64,000 nt of DNA from Janthinobacterium sp. (GCA_003133225.1 PKWL01000156.1:1-64000); one strand, 5' to 3'; counted from the stretch's first letter, positions 9,460 to 19,824 are shown. The notes: generated from the letters alone by a model not told the origin. Translations and numbers: made by a program.

Positions 9460-10239
9460 ATGTACCGGCGCGCGCGCAAAAAGTTTGACGAGGAGGGCGA
9501 CAACCATGACCGCTGGCTTATTTCCTACGCCGACTTCATTACCTTGCTGTTCGCGTTCTTTGTCGTGATGTACGCGCTCTCTTCCGTCAACGAGGCGAAA
9601 TACCGGGTCTTCAAGGACGCTCTAGGCAATGCCTTCGGCCTGCGCCAAGGCCCGTCGCCCATCATGATCGAGGCGCCGCCCACGCTAACGCTGCCCAATC
9701 CCGCGCTCAAGCGGCGCGGCGAAGCGTTGCGCCGCGAAAAGGAACACATGCGGCGCTTGGCGCAGGACCTGTTGTCGACCTTGGCCCCGCTCGTCAAGGA
9801 AGGCAAGGTCAGGGTCACGCAAAACAGCCGCGGCGTTAGCGTCGAGATCAATGCCAGCGTTTTGTTCGACCCGGGCGCGGCAAAACTGACCTCCCGCTCG
9901 AGCGAGGCGCTGCGCGCGGTGGCCGTTCTCCTCAAGGACGACCCGCACGCGGTCCAGGTCGAGGGCCACACGGACAAGCAGCCGATCAAGAACTTGCAGT
10001 TCGCATCGAACTGGGAATTGTCGGCCGTGCGCGCCAGCGCCGTGGTCCGCCTGTTCATCGACAATGGGGTGGCGCCGGAGCGCCTGACGGCCGTCGGCCA
10101 CGGCGCCAACCTGCCCGTCGCCTCCAACGACGAGGCCGAAGGGCGCGCGCGCAACCGGCGCGTCGCCATCACCATCTTGTCCGGCTTGCCCGACACAGTG
10201 ACGGAAGTGCCGACCGGCCTGCCGAACGAAGCAAAATAG
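9460..10239 (+). CDS. motD: Flagellar stator protein, MotB family with OmpA domain (MotD type)
   Basis: HDRWLISYADFITLLFAFFVVMYA (plug/TM Asp) and OmpA-like VEGHTDKQPI...NWELSAVRAS. Confidence 0.9.
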   Translation: MYRRARKKFDEEGDNHDRWLISYADFITLLFAFFVVMYALSSVNEAKYRVFKDALGNAFGLRQGPSPIMIEAPPTLTLPNPALKRRGEALRREKEHMRRLAQDLLSTLAPLVKEGKVRVTQNSRGVSVEINASVLFDPGAAKLTSRSSEALRAVAVLLKDDPHAVQVEGHTDKQPIKNLQFASNWELSAVRASAVVRLFIDNGVAPERLTAVGHGANLPVASNDEAEGRARNRRVAITILSGLPDTVTEVPTGLPNEAK

Positions 10240-10472
10240 GAAGGCGGGCGGTTTCAGTGGAACAGCGGTGTCGGTGGTACACCTGTCCCCGCATTCCCCT
10301 GCCTAGTTTGCGTTGCGCAGACAGGTAGGCGCAAGCCGACCGGACGGGAGGGGGTCAAGCCCTTTGGTCCTCGTTGCGGCCTTGCGAGCATGTTCTTTAA
10401 TGCCTCGGGTAGCCATGCGCGTAGCGCTGGCGCGGAAAACGCGCCGGATGCTTTAGAAGGAGGGAGTTCCGG

Positions 10473-10940
10473 TTAACCGAGCACAAAGCGGCGGTTGGCG
10501 CGGCCCGTCGTCGCATAGCCATTGGCGCCGTAGATATTGCCGCCCAGGGCGGGCGGGCGCAGGAAATTCAAGGCGCTGCGGGTGTACACCATGTGTTTGT
10601 TGATCAGCATGCCGTTCAGGCGGTTGCATTCCTTGGCTGCCCGCGTCAGGCGCAGCACTTCCTGCCACAAGGCGGCGCCGGCGGCATCGCTGGCGGCCCC
10701 GATCCAGGCCGCCATGCCGGCCTCGCTGGCGGCAAAACCGGCCGCGGCCAAGGCCTGGTGCCGGGCCCCCGCCAAGCGCGTCATCTGGGCAATTTGCAGC
10801 GCTTTTTGCGCCGTCGTCTCGCCCAGCTGGTCGATCTGGGCTGCGATCAGTTGCTGCTGTTCTTGCTTTAACAACTCGAGCAGGAGCGTGATGGCCTGGC
10901 GTTCTTCGCCAAGTCGGCTAATGGGAGCGCTCTGTTGCAT
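10473..10940 (-). CDS. flgN: Flagellar export chaperone FlgN
   Basis: Size, helical composition, position directly downstream of flgM. Confidence 0.85.
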   Translation of the reverse strand: MQQSAPISRLGEERQAITLLLELLKQEQQQLIAAQIDQLGETTAQKALQIAQMTRLAGARHQALAAAGFAASEAGMAAWIGAASDAAGAALWQEVLRLTRAAKECNRLNGMLINKHMVYTRSALNFLRPPALGGNIYGANGYATTGRANRRFVLG

Positions 10941-10959
10941 GACTTAGCTATCCTTGGCG

Positions 10960-11274
10960 TTAACGTTGACGTGAATGGAGCAAACCCTTGACGGTGTCGA
11001 GCAGGCCGTCGGCCACTTTTTCCGAACTGACTTGGAACTGGCCGCCCGCGATGGCTTGCTTGATGCGCTCGACTTTTTTTGTATCGAACACGGCGCTGCT
11101 GCCGGCGGCGCTGGCAGCTAACGCTTGGCCCTGGGAGGACAGGCGCACGTTGGCGGCCGCGCCCGGATTCACGGTAACGGCAGCCGTTTCGGCGGCGGGC
11201 GCGCCCGCGCTTGGCGCGGGCGCCGGCAGCGGCGTGATGCCCGGCGTGCTGTTGGCGGTATCGGTAATTTTCAC
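10960..11274 (-). CDS. flgM: Anti-sigma-28 factor FlgM (GTG start)
   Basis: VKITDT...C-terminal KKVERIKQAIAGGQFQVSSEKVADGLLD motif; an upstream in-frame ATG at 11331 would overlap the -10 box of a sigma-28 promoter, so GTG at 11274 is preferred. Confidence 0.93.
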   Translation of the reverse strand: MKITDTANSTPGITPLPAPAPSAGAPAAETAAVTVNPGAAANVRLSSQGQALAASAAGSSAVFDTKKVERIKQAIAGGQFQVSSEKVADGLLDTVKGLLHSRQR

Positions 11275-11320
11275 AACATCATCCTCGTCTGGTTGGAGCT
11301 TTTCTCCGGGATATGTGCAA

Positions 11321-11347
11321 TTATCGGCCATATCGTGCCAAACTTTA
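11321..11347 (-). promoter_or_regulatory. Sigma-28 (FliA) promoter of flgM
   Basis: Minus strand reads TAAAGTTT-N11-GCCGATAA, identical to the enterobacterial FliA consensus, 47 nt upstream of the flgM GTG. Confidence 0.92.
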
Positions 11348-11376
11348 GTGCTTCGTATCGGCGCTCCATTATCCGG

Positions 11377-12075
11377 CTAAAACGCCACTTCCACCAGGCC
11401 GCCGGCCTTCGCCACGCCGCTAATTTGCTGCCCGCCCACCGTCCTTACCTGCACCACCTGTCCTTCGCTGGCGTTGCCGATGGCCCTCGCTTCGGCCGAG
11501 ACGCGAAAGCCGGGACCGCTCGAGACGACACGCACCACCTGCCCTTGCAGCACCACCGGCCTGCTGCGCAGCGTATCGAGGCGCAAGGGGGTGCCCGACG
11601 GCAAGGATACATTCGCGCTGCGCCCCACCACCTGGGCCATTTCGGTCGCGATGCCGGCCGGCATCGCCGTCAAGTCGCCTTGCATGCTGATCAGTTGGCC
11701 CACTTCGATGGCTTGGCCTTGGGCCAGCGGCACGGCGCTGGCGATGTAGGTGGCTAGCACGGCCACATTAGCTTGAATATACACGGTCCAGGGCGAAGGC
11801 GCCGCACAGCGCACGCCGACCGTGGTCTTGCCCCAAGCCCGGCTGCCCGGCGCCAGGAACGCTTGCGGGTCGGGGCAGGCGGCCAAGTTCAAGCGCGGCT
11901 CGATGGGGCCGACCGTGACCGTGACCTGGCCCGGCAAGCCGGCGCTCTGAATTTGCAAAAATTGCTGCACTTCCTGGCGCAGCACGGCCACGTCCTGGCG
12001 TCGCGGCGCCTGCGCCGATGCCGCTGGCGAACTCAAGATTAAAACGGTCAACAGCAGGAGCGGAAAATTCGTCAT
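11377..12075 (-). CDS. flgA: Flagellar P-ring assembly chaperone FlgA
   Basis: Signal peptide; SAF-like C-terminus LRSRPVVLQGQVVRVV; position upstream of flgM. Confidence 0.94.
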   Translation of the reverse strand: MTNFPLLLLTVLILSSPAASAQAPRRQDVAVLRQEVQQFLQIQSAGLPGQVTVTVGPIEPRLNLAACPDPQAFLAPGSRAWGKTTVGVRCAAPSPWTVYIQANVAVLATYIASAVPLAQGQAIEVGQLISMQGDLTAMPAGIATEMAQVVGRSANVSLPSGTPLRLDTLRSRPVVLQGQVVRVVSSGPGFRVSAEARAIGNASEGQVVQVRTVGGQQISGVAKAGGLVEVAF

Positions 12076-12256
12076 GAAGGGGCCTTTGGAATGCCACCAT
12101 CATAGTCAAGCGGGGCCGGCCCGAAACCTTGAACAGCGTGGCAAAGCGCGGTCTTTTCCGCTGATCGTGGCGCCCACAAGGCCCGTATCATCGATCCTGT
12201 CAATCATCCATATCGCCTTGCCGAGCCCGGTGCAGCGATTCTTTTCGGAGCCTGAA

Positions 12257-12694
12257 ATGATCGGGAAACTCGACGATTACCTGCAGTTTAATCAAGCCGC
12301 GCTCAACTTGCGCTCGCAGCGTCAGCAAGTATTGGCGTCCAATATCGCCAATGCCGATACGCCCAACTTCAAAGCGCGCGACATCGATTTCGCGAGCGCC
12401 TTGCAAGGGGCCATGAGCGCAGCGAGTCCGGGCCCGGGCCAGCTGAGCCCGGCCTCGAGCCCGAACGCGGTGGTCTTTAGCGGCGCCGGCGCCGCCCAAG
12501 CGGGCGCCGCCCAAGCGGGCGCCGCCCCCCTGTTATACCGCGCTCCGCTGCAGGGCGCCATCGACGGCAACACGGTCGATATGGACGTCGAACGCAACCA
12601 GTTCGCCGACAACGGCATTCATTACGAGGCCGGCATCACGATGCTCAACGCGCAGATCCGCAACATGATGACGGCCATCCAAGCCTCGCCATAA
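12257..12694 (+). CDS. flgB: Flagellar rod protein FlgB
   Basis: [27 protein letters not shown] motif. Confidence 0.96.
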   Translation: MIGKLDDYLQFNQAALNLRSQRQQVLASNIANADTPNFKARDIDFASALQGAMSAASPGPGQLSPASSPNAVVFSGAGAAQAGAAQAGAAPLLYRAPLQGAIDGNTVDMDVERNQFADNGIHYEAGITMLNAQIRNMMTAIQASP

Positions 12695-12696
12695 TC

Positions 12697-13098
12697 ATGT
12701 CCCTACTTAATATTTTCAATGTGTCTGGCTCGGCCATGAGCGCCCAGTCGCAGCGCCTGAACACGGTGGCGAGCAACCTGGCTAACGCCGACAGCGCCAC
12801 CAGCGCCAGTGGCCAAGCCTACCGCGCCAAGCAGGTGGTGTTCGAGGCGGTGCCGCTGGAAAACGGCGGCACCGCCGTCAAGGTGCAGCAAGTGATCGAA
12901 GACGCGGCGCCGCTGCGGCAGATGTACGACCCGAAGAACCCGATGGCCGACGGCAAGGGATTCGTTTCCATGCCCAACGTCAACGTGGTCGATGAAATGG
13001 TCAACATGATGTCGGCTTCGCGCTCCTACCAGAACAATGTCGAGGCCATGAACACGGCTAAAACCTTGTTGCTGAAAACCTTAACGCTCGGCCAATAA
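12697..13098 (+). CDS. flgC: Flagellar rod protein FlgC
   Basis: [28 protein letters not shown]-terminal [30 protein letters not shown]. Confidence 0.97.
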   Translation: MSLLNIFNVSGSAMSAQSQRLNTVASNLANADSATSASGQAYRAKQVVFEAVPLENGGTAVKVQQVIEDAAPLRQMYDPKNPMADGKGFVSMPNVNVVDEMVNMMSASRSYQNNVEAMNTAKTLLLKTLTLGQ

Positions 13099-13110
13099 TC
13101 AAAGGCAATC

Positions 13111-13818
13111 ATGACCATATCTAGCCCAAGTAACGCTATTTCCAGCTCCCTGATGGCGACCATGAACGGCGCGCCGAGCACGGCCGCCACCTCGAGCGCT
13201 GGCGCCGCCGGCGCCAGCGCCAGCGTCAGCACGGACGAGAGCAATTTCCTGCAACTGTTGGTGACGCAGATGAAAAACCAGGACCCCTTGAATCCGCTCG
13301 ACAACGCCCAAGTCACGAGCCAGTTGGCGCAGCTGTCGACCGTCACCGGCGTCAACCAGTTAAATACGACCTTGAGTTCGCTGGTGAGCGACTTCCAGTC
13401 CTCGCAGACGGTGCAGGCAACTAGCATGATCGGACACAGCGTGCTGAGCGCGGGCAACACCTTGGCCCTCACGAACGGCAGCGGCGCCCTCGGCTTGCAG
13501 CTGGGCACGGCCGCCAACGACGTCAAAGTGACCATCACGAATGGCGCCGGGGTGGCCGTCAACACGATCGACTTGGGCCCGCAAGCGGCCGGCACCTTGC
13601 CCTTGACGTGGAATGGCAAGGATAGCTCCGGCAACCAGCTGCCCGACGGCACCTATTCGTTTGCGGTGGCGGCGACGGCAGCGGGCGTGCCCTTGACCGA
13701 CGCCACCACCCTGGGGCTTAGCACCGTCAACAGCATCTCGACCAATGCCCAAGGCGTGACGCTCAACACATCGGCGGGCAACGCCGTCAGCTTGGCCGCC
13801 ATCAAGCAGGTCATGTAA
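13111..13818 (+). CDS. flgD: Flagellar hook cap FlgD
   Basis: FLQLLVTQMKNQDPLNPLDNAQVTSQLAQLSTVTGVNQLN. Confidence 0.97.
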   Translation: MTISSPSNAISSSLMATMNGAPSTAATSSAGAAGASASVSTDESNFLQLLVTQMKNQDPLNPLDNAQVTSQLAQLSTVTGVNQLNTTLSSLVSDFQSSQTVQATSMIGHSVLSAGNTLALTNGSGALGLQLGTAANDVKVTITNGAGVAVNTIDLGPQAAGTLPLTWNGKDSSGNQLPDGTYSFAVAATAAGVPLTDATTLGLSTVNSISTNAQGVTLNTSAGNAVSLAAIKQVM

Positions 13819-13861
13819 TTTCCGGTCCGATCCACCCCATACTTCAATCCAGGAGAACACC

Positions 13862-15343
13862 ATGTCTTTTCAGCAGGGACTTAGCGGCCTGAACGCCTCG
13901 GCGCAATCGCTCGACGTGATCGGCAACAATATCGCCAATTCAAGCACGGTCGGCTTCAAGAGTTCGACAGTCGAGTTCGCCGACCTGTATGCGAGTTCGC
14001 TCAACGGGGGCGGCGGCAACCAGGCCGGGATCGGGGTCCAGGTGGCGCAGATTTCCCAACAGTTCTCCCAAGGCGGCATCGAAACGACGACCAATCCGCT
14101 CGACATTGCCATCAACGGCGGCGGTTTTTTCCGCACCGTCACCAACGGCGCCGTCGAGTACACGCGCAACGGCCAGTTTTCGCTCGACAAGAGCGGCTAC
14201 GTGGTCAACGCCGAGGGAGCCCAGCTGACAGGGTACCCTGCCAATGGGTCGGGCCAGATCCTGGCCGGCTCGCCCGTGCCGCTGCAAATTGCCAATGTTG
14301 ACTTGAGTCCCGTGGCCACGACCCAGGTCGCCACGGCGCTCAATCTCGATTCGACCAGCGTGGCCCCCAAAACGGGCCTGTTTAACGCGAACGACCCGAC
14401 TAGCTACAATGAGCAGAGTTCGACCGACGTTTTCGACAGCCTGGGCGGCGCGCACATGATGTCGACCTATTATGTCGCGACCGCCACGCCCGGAACTTGG
14501 AACGTATATACGGCCGTGGACGGCGCCGAAGTCGCGGCCGCGAAAGTGGCGGCAGCGGTCCAGGCCGATGCGCCGTCAGTAGCCTCGCGCGCGACATATC
14601 TGGCGGCTCAGGGGGCGGGAGCGGGGGCGGCGGCCTTGGCGGTGGACGCCACAGCGTATGCTCTTGCTGCCAGTACCGCGGCCTCTGCTGCCTCGCCAGG
14701 CAATGCGGCGGCCATCACCGCCGCCGCCAATACGCCGGCTGCTCTCGCCGCCGGCCCGGCCGGAATCGATGCCGCCATTGCCGCCGCCGTTCCGGCGGTC
14801 GCGACGGGCACGCTCACCTTCAACACGAACGGCACCTTGAGTGGCGCGACCAGCCTGCCGATCACCTTGCCGATCGCCGTCAGCTCGGGCGCGAACACGC
14901 CGCTCAGCTTGACCATGAGCTTCGCCGGCAGCACGCAGTACGGCGCCGCCACCAGCATCAACTCGACGACGCAAAACGGTTACACGGCCGGCAGCTTGAC
15001 CAGTTTTAGCGCCGGCGCCAACGGCGTCATTCAGGGCCAGTACAGCAATGGCCAGTCGCAAGCTCTAGGCCAGATCGTGCTGGCCAATTTCACCAATCCG
15101 GGCGGCTTGTCCGTGCTCGGCAACAATGCCTTTGTCGAAACCGCGGCCTCGGGTACGCCGCAAGTGGGGGAACCTAGCACCGGCAGCCTGGGCGCGCTGC
15201 AATCGTCGGCGGTGGAAAGTTCGACCGTCGACTTGACGACGGAACTGGTCAATCTGATCGTCGCCCAGCGCGCCTATCAGGCCAATGCCCAGACCATCAA
15301 GACGCAGGACCAAGTACTGCAAACGCTGGTCAACTTGCAGTAA
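13862..15343 (+). CDS. flgE: Flagellar hook protein FlgE (with Ala-rich insertion)
   Basis: MSFQQGLSGLNASAQSLDVIGNNIANSSTVGFK; C-terminal TTELVNLIVAQRAYQANAQTIKTQDQVLQTLVNL. Confidence 0.96.
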   Translation: MSFQQGLSGLNASAQSLDVIGNNIANSSTVGFKSSTVEFADLYASSLNGGGGNQAGIGVQVAQISQQFSQGGIETTTNPLDIAINGGGFFRTVTNGAVEYTRNGQFSLDKSGYVVNAEGAQLTGYPANGSGQILAGSPVPLQIANVDLSPVATTQVATALNLDSTSVAPKTGLFNANDPTSYNEQSSTDVFDSLGGAHMMSTYYVATATPGTWNVYTAVDGAEVAAAKVAAAVQADAPSVASRATYLAAQGAGAGAAALAVDATAYALAASTAASAASPGNAAAITAAANTPAALAAGPAGIDAAIAAAVPAVATGTLTFNTNGTLSGATSLPITLPIAVSSGANTPLSLTMSFAGSTQYGAATSINSTTQNGYTAGSLTSFSAGANGVIQGQYSNGQSQALGQIVLANFTNPGGLSVLGNNAFVETAASGTPQVGEPSTGSLGALQSSAVESSTVDLTTELVNLIVAQRAYQANAQTIKTQDQVLQTLVNLQ

Positions 15344-15461
15344 TTCTTGGGCGCGCTGCCCGCGCAGGCGCGGGCAGCTTGGCACGCGCTGTCCGCGGTT
15401 TGCGCGCGGCATCCGCGGCGCCCGCGCGTCCCCATCGCAACGTCCCCAGCAGGAGAAAAAG

Positions 15462-16202
15462 ATGGACCGCCTCATTTACACCGCCATGACCGGCGCCAAG
15501 CACATCTTGGAACAGCAGGCCACGACGTCGAACAACCTGGCCAACGCCAGCACCAGCGGGTTTCGGGCCCAGATCGACTCGTTTCGCGCCGTTCCCGTGC
15601 AAGGCGACGGCTTGGCGACCCGCGCCTTCGTCGTCGATGCGACGGTCGGTGCCGATTTTACGCCCGGCACGGTGCAAAGCACCGGGCGTCCGCTCGACGT
15701 GGCTCTGCAGGGCAAGGGCTGGCTGGTGGTGCAAATGGCGGACGGCAGCGAAGCCTACACCCGCGGCGGCGGCTTAAGCACCAGCGCCAACGGCTTGCTG
15801 CAAACGGGCGCCGGCCTGACCGTCCAGGGCGAAGGCGGGCCGATCGCGGTGCCGCCCGCGGCGACGGTCGCCATCGCCAGCGACGGCACGGTGAGCACCA
15901 TCGCGACCGACACCAAGCCTGCTTCGACGACGGTGATAGGACGCCTCAAGCTGGTCAATCCGCCCGAGCAGTCGCTGGTGCGCGGTGACGACGGCTTGTT
16001 CCGCCTGCGCGACGGCAGTACGGCCGAGGCCGATCCGGCCGTCACCGTCGTCGCCGCCGCACTCGAGGGCAGCAACGTCAATCCGGTCGATGCGATGGTC
16101 GACATGATCAGCTTGGCGCGCCAGTTCGACACCCAGATGAGTTTATTGAAGAATGCCGAGAGCAACGCCGGAAAAGCCACTGAGATCCTCACTTTGAATT
16201 GA
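15462..16202 (+). CDS. flgF: Flagellar rod protein FlgF
   Basis: MDRLIYTAMTGAKHILEQQATTSNNLANASTSGFRAQ. Confidence 0.96.
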   Translation: MDRLIYTAMTGAKHILEQQATTSNNLANASTSGFRAQIDSFRAVPVQGDGLATRAFVVDATVGADFTPGTVQSTGRPLDVALQGKGWLVVQMADGSEAYTRGGGLSTSANGLLQTGAGLTVQGEGGPIAVPPAATVAIASDGTVSTIATDTKPASTTVIGRLKLVNPPEQSLVRGDDGLFRLRDGSTAEADPAVTVVAAALEGSNVNPVDAMVDMISLARQFDTQMSLLKNAESNAGKATEILTLN

Positions 16203-16265
16203 TGCATGGCACTTCATAATGCACAGGTGGGATTGGCGCGGTGCGCCGTATAACGGGAGAAAAAG

Positions 16266-17048
16266 ATGATACGTTCCTTATGGATTTCCAAGACCGGTCT
16301 GGAGGCGATGCAAACGCAGATGGACGTGATCGCCAATAACCTGGCCAACGTCAGCACCAACGGCTTCAAGAAGTCGCGCGCCGTGTTCGAAGATTTGCTG
16401 TATCAGAATGTGCGCCAGCCGGGCGCCCAGTCGTCCCAGCAAACCCAGCTGCCATCCGGTCTGCAAATGGGCACCGGGGTGCGCGCCGTGGCCACCGAGC
16501 GCATCGACACCCAGGGCAATCCCCAGTCGACGGGCAACACGAAAGACGTGTGCATCAACGGCGCCGGCTATTTCCAGGTGCTGATGCCCGACGGTACCGC
16601 TGCCTATACGCGCGACGGCTCCTTTCAGACCAACAGCACGGGCCAGCTCGTCACCTCCAGCGGTTATGTGGTGCAGCCGCCGATCACGGTCCCGGCCAAC
16701 GCGCTCAGCCTGACGGTGGCGTCCGACGGCACCGTCTCGGTGACCTTGCCCGGCAGCGTGGCCACGACGCAGTTAGGCTCGCTCCAATTGTCGACCTTCG
16801 TCAATTCGACCGGGCTCGAATCGATGGGCGAGAACATGTATACGGAGACCAGTTCGTCGGGCAGCCCGCAGACGAGCGCCCCTGGCATCAGCGGCGCCGG
16901 GGTCCTGATGCAAGGCTATGTCGAGACCTCGAATGTCAACGTGGTCGAGGAAATGGTGAACATGATCCAGACCCAGCGCTCCTACGAGATCAACAGCAAG
17001 TCGATCACCACTTCCGACCAAATGTTGGAAAAACTGTCGCAGATGTAA
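16266..17048 (+). CDS. flgG: Flagellar distal rod protein FlgG
   Basis: [47 protein letters not shown]. Confidence 0.98.
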   Translation: MIRSLWISKTGLEAMQTQMDVIANNLANVSTNGFKKSRAVFEDLLYQNVRQPGAQSSQQTQLPSGLQMGTGVRAVATERIDTQGNPQSTGNTKDVCINGAGYFQVLMPDGTAAYTRDGSFQTNSTGQLVTSSGYVVQPPITVPANALSLTVASDGTVSVTLPGSVATTQLGSLQLSTFVNSTGLESMGENMYTETSSSGSPQTSAPGISGAGVLMQGYVETSNVNVVEEMVNMIQTQRSYEINSKSITTSDQMLEKLSQM

Positions 17049-17091
17049 AGCAACTAGTGCGCCGTCCCCTAGGGCGGCGCGGGAGTGTGTC

Positions 17092-17736
17092 ATGAAACGG
17101 GTTCTCTTTTTGTTATTTCTGGCCTTGGGCGGATGTTCGATCACGCCCACCACCATCGTGCAGCGCACGCCAACGGCGCGCGCGCCCGCGCCCGCCCCGC
17201 AAATCGCAGCAGACGGCGCTATTTTCCAAAACAGCGCCTTCCGCCCATTTTTTGAGGACCGGCGCGCGCGCCTGGTGGGTGACTTGATCACCATCACGAT
17301 CACGGAAAAAACGGATGCCGTGAAGGCCGGCGCCAGCTCCGGCAACAAGTCAGGCAGCGTCGGCTTCAATACGCCGGGCCTGCTGCAAAGCCGCCTGGGC
17401 GCCAACGTGTCGACCGCGACCGCCAGCAAGTTCGCCGACGGCGACAACCAGAGCGCCAGCAACGCCTTCAACGGCACCATCGGCGTGACCGTCATCGAAG
17501 CGCTCCCGAACGGCAACCTGCTCGTCTCCGGCGAGAAAAAGATCGCCATGAACAAGGGTATCGAATTCATCCGCTTTTCCGGCATGGTCAGCCCCGATAC
17601 CATCGCCACCGGCAACATCGTGTCCTCGACCCAGGTGGCCGACGCCCGTGTCGAATACCGCACCAACAGCCAGATCGACCAGGCTGAAGTGACGTCGATG
17701 GTGTCGCGTTTCGTCCAAAGCATGTTGCCATTCTGA
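17092..17736 (+). CDS. flgH: Flagellar L-ring lipoprotein FlgH
   Basis: Lipobox LALGGC; RRARLVGDLITITITEKTDA; ends ...FVQSMLPF. Confidence 0.96.
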   Translation: MKRVLFLLFLALGGCSITPTTIVQRTPTARAPAPAPQIAADGAIFQNSAFRPFFEDRRARLVGDLITITITEKTDAVKAGASSGNKSGSVGFNTPGLLQSRLGANVSTATASKFADGDNQSASNAFNGTIGVTVIEALPNGNLLVSGEKKIAMNKGIEFIRFSGMVSPDTIATGNIVSSTQVADARVEYRTNSQIDQAEVTSMVSRFVQSMLPF

Positions 17737-18872
17737 TGATGGCCGCCTCCTCCCACCGGCGCGGCGCCCGCATCTGCATCGGCTTGATTGGCCTGTGCGC
17801 GGCCTTGCTGCTGGCCGCGCCCGCCCGCGCCGAGCGCCTAAAGGACTTGGTTAGCGTGGCCGGCGTGCGCGAGAATCAGCTGATGGGCTACGGTTTGGTG
17901 GTCGGCTTGGATGGCAGCGGCGACCAGACCACGCAAACTCCGTTCACGGTGCAAAGCGTGGTGTCGATGCTGCAGCAGCTGGGCGTGAACTTGCCGCAAG
18001 GCGGCACCTCCTTGCAGCTGAAAAACGTGGCCGCCGTGATGGTCACGGCTTCGCTGCCCGCCTTTGCCCAGCCCGGCCAGACTCTCGACGTCACCGTCTC
18101 GTCGATGGGCAACGCCAAAGGCTTATCCGGGGGCACCTTGCTGATGACGCCGCTCAAAGGCGCCGACGGCCAGATCTATGGCATGGCGCAGGGCAATGTG
18201 TTGGTCGGCGGCGTCGGCGCCTCGGGCTCCGGCAGCTCGGTGCAGATCAACCATTTGAGCGTGGGCCGGATTTCCGCCGGCGCCACCGTCGAGCGCGCCG
18301 TCCCCTCCAGCTTGGGCGAGAACAACATGATCCGCCTGGAGCTGAACTACACGGATTTCTCCACCGCCAGCCGGGTGGTCGAGGCCATCAATAATCATTT
18401 CGGCGGCGGCACCGCCACCGCGCTCGACGGGCGCGTAGTGCGCGTGCAGTCGCCCAGCAGCAGCGACCAGCGCGTGGCCTTCCTCGGTGTCCTGGAAAAC
18501 CTGAACGTGATCCCGGCCCAGATGGCGGCCAAGGTGATCATGAATGCGCGCACGGGCTCGGTGGTGATGAACCAAGCTGTCACGCTCGACACTTGCGCCA
18601 TTTCGCACGGCAACTTGACGATCACCATCACCACCGACAACCAGGTCAGCCAGCCCGGCCCCGCCTCGGGTGGCAAGACGGCGGTGGTGCAAAACGCAGA
18701 AATCGACATCAAGAAGGACGCCGGCAAGGTGCTGCTCCTGAAGGGCGGCGCCTCGCTGGCCGATGTGGTCAAGGCGCTCAACGCGATCGGCGCCTCGCCG
18801 CAAGACTTGCTAGCGATCCTGCAAGCGATGAAGGCGGCCGGGTCCTTGCGCGCCGAGCTTGAAATCATCTAA
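17736..18872 (+). CDS. flgI: Flagellar P-ring protein FlgI
   Basis: ERLKDLVSVAGVRENQLMGYGLVVGLDGSGDQT motif. Confidence 0.98.
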   Translation: MMAASSHRRGARICIGLIGLCAALLLAAPARAERLKDLVSVAGVRENQLMGYGLVVGLDGSGDQTTQTPFTVQSVVSMLQQLGVNLPQGGTSLQLKNVAAVMVTASLPAFAQPGQTLDVTVSSMGNAKGLSGGTLLMTPLKGADGQIYGMAQGNVLVGGVGASGSGSSVQINHLSVGRISAGATVERAVPSSLGENNMIRLELNYTDFSTASRVVEAINNHFGGGTATALDGRVVRVQSPSSSDQRVAFLGVLENLNVIPAQMAAKVIMNARTGSVVMNQAVTLDTCAISHGNLTITITTDNQVSQPGPASGGKTAVVQNAEIDIKKDAGKVLLLKGGASLADVVKALNAIGASPQDLLAILQAMKAAGSLRAELEII

Positions 18873-18881
18873 GGGGGAAGC

Positions 18882-19787
18882 ATGATCAGCCAAACCGACT
18901 TGTCCGGCAACCTCGCGCTCGACGTCAAGGGCATGGGCGCGCTGCGCGCATCCGCCAAGGCCAATGATCCGGCCGCCCTGAAGACGGCGGCGACCCAGTT
19001 CGAAGCCATGTTCATCAACATGATGCTAAAGAGCATGCGCGACGCCACGCCTTCGGACGGCCTGATGGACAGCGGCCAAGGCAAGATGTTTACCTCGATG
19101 CTGGACCAGCAGACCAGCCAGAACCTGGCCAAGCGCGGCACCGGCTTGGCCGACATGTTGATTCGCCAGTTGTCGCTTGCGGGCGCCGCCGCCCCGCTTG
19201 CCATCGGCAGCGACCCGGGGGCGCCGAACCCGGCGGCCGCCCTGGCGGCGGCGTTTGATGCCGCCAAGCTCGAGCCCGGCGCCAGCGCAACCGACGCCGC
19301 GCCGTCCAAGGCAGCTTCGAACCAAGCCCCGCATGTGCGCGCATTTCAACAAAAAATGGGGGCGGACGCGGAAGAGGCGAGCCGCGCCAGCGGCATTCCC
19401 GCCAAATTCATGCTCGGCCAAGCCGCGCTCGAGAGTGGCTGGGGCAAACACGAGATCAAGGGCCGCGACGGCGCGGCTAGCCATAATCTGTTTGGCATGA
19501 AAGCGGGCCCGGGCTGGACCGGCAAGGTTGCCGAAGCGGTCACGACGGAGTACGTGAACGGGGTGCCGCAAACCCGCGTCGAAAAATTTCGCGCCTACGC
19601 TTCCTATTCGGACAGCTTCAAGGATTATGCCAAGTTGCTCACCAACAATCCACGCTATGGCAAAGTATTAGCCAGCGCGGGCGACGCCTGCAGTTTCGCG
19701 CGCGGGCTGCAGCGCGCCGGCTACGCCAGCGATCCCCACTACGCGACCAAGCTGAGCCGCATCATCACGCACTCCCTGGTCGGCTGA
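18882..19787 (+). CDS. flgJ: Flagellar rod cap/muramidase FlgJ
   Basis: Rod-binding domain ATQFEAMFINMMLKSMRDA plus glucosaminidase domain FMLGQAALESGWGKHEIKG...HNLFGMKAG. Confidence 0.96.
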   Translation: MISQTDLSGNLALDVKGMGALRASAKANDPAALKTAATQFEAMFINMMLKSMRDATPSDGLMDSGQGKMFTSMLDQQTSQNLAKRGTGLADMLIRQLSLAGAAAPLAIGSDPGAPNPAAALAAAFDAAKLEPGASATDAAPSKAASNQAPHVRAFQQKMGADAEEASRASGIPAKFMLGQAALESGWGKHEIKGRDGAASHNLFGMKAGPGWTGKVAEAVTTEYVNGVPQTRVEKFRAYASYSDSFKDYAKLLTNNPRYGKVLASAGDACSFARGLQRAGYASDPHYATKLSRIITHSLVG

Positions 19788-19824
19788 GCGGGCGTGGCCG
19801 GGCACGGGTTTTCTTTTTCCCAAC

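Noticed and set aside
10240-10472. Gap between motD and flgN considered for a small RNA or gene
   Set aside because: Convergent intergenic region with no strong promoter, T-tract terminator or protein-like ORF
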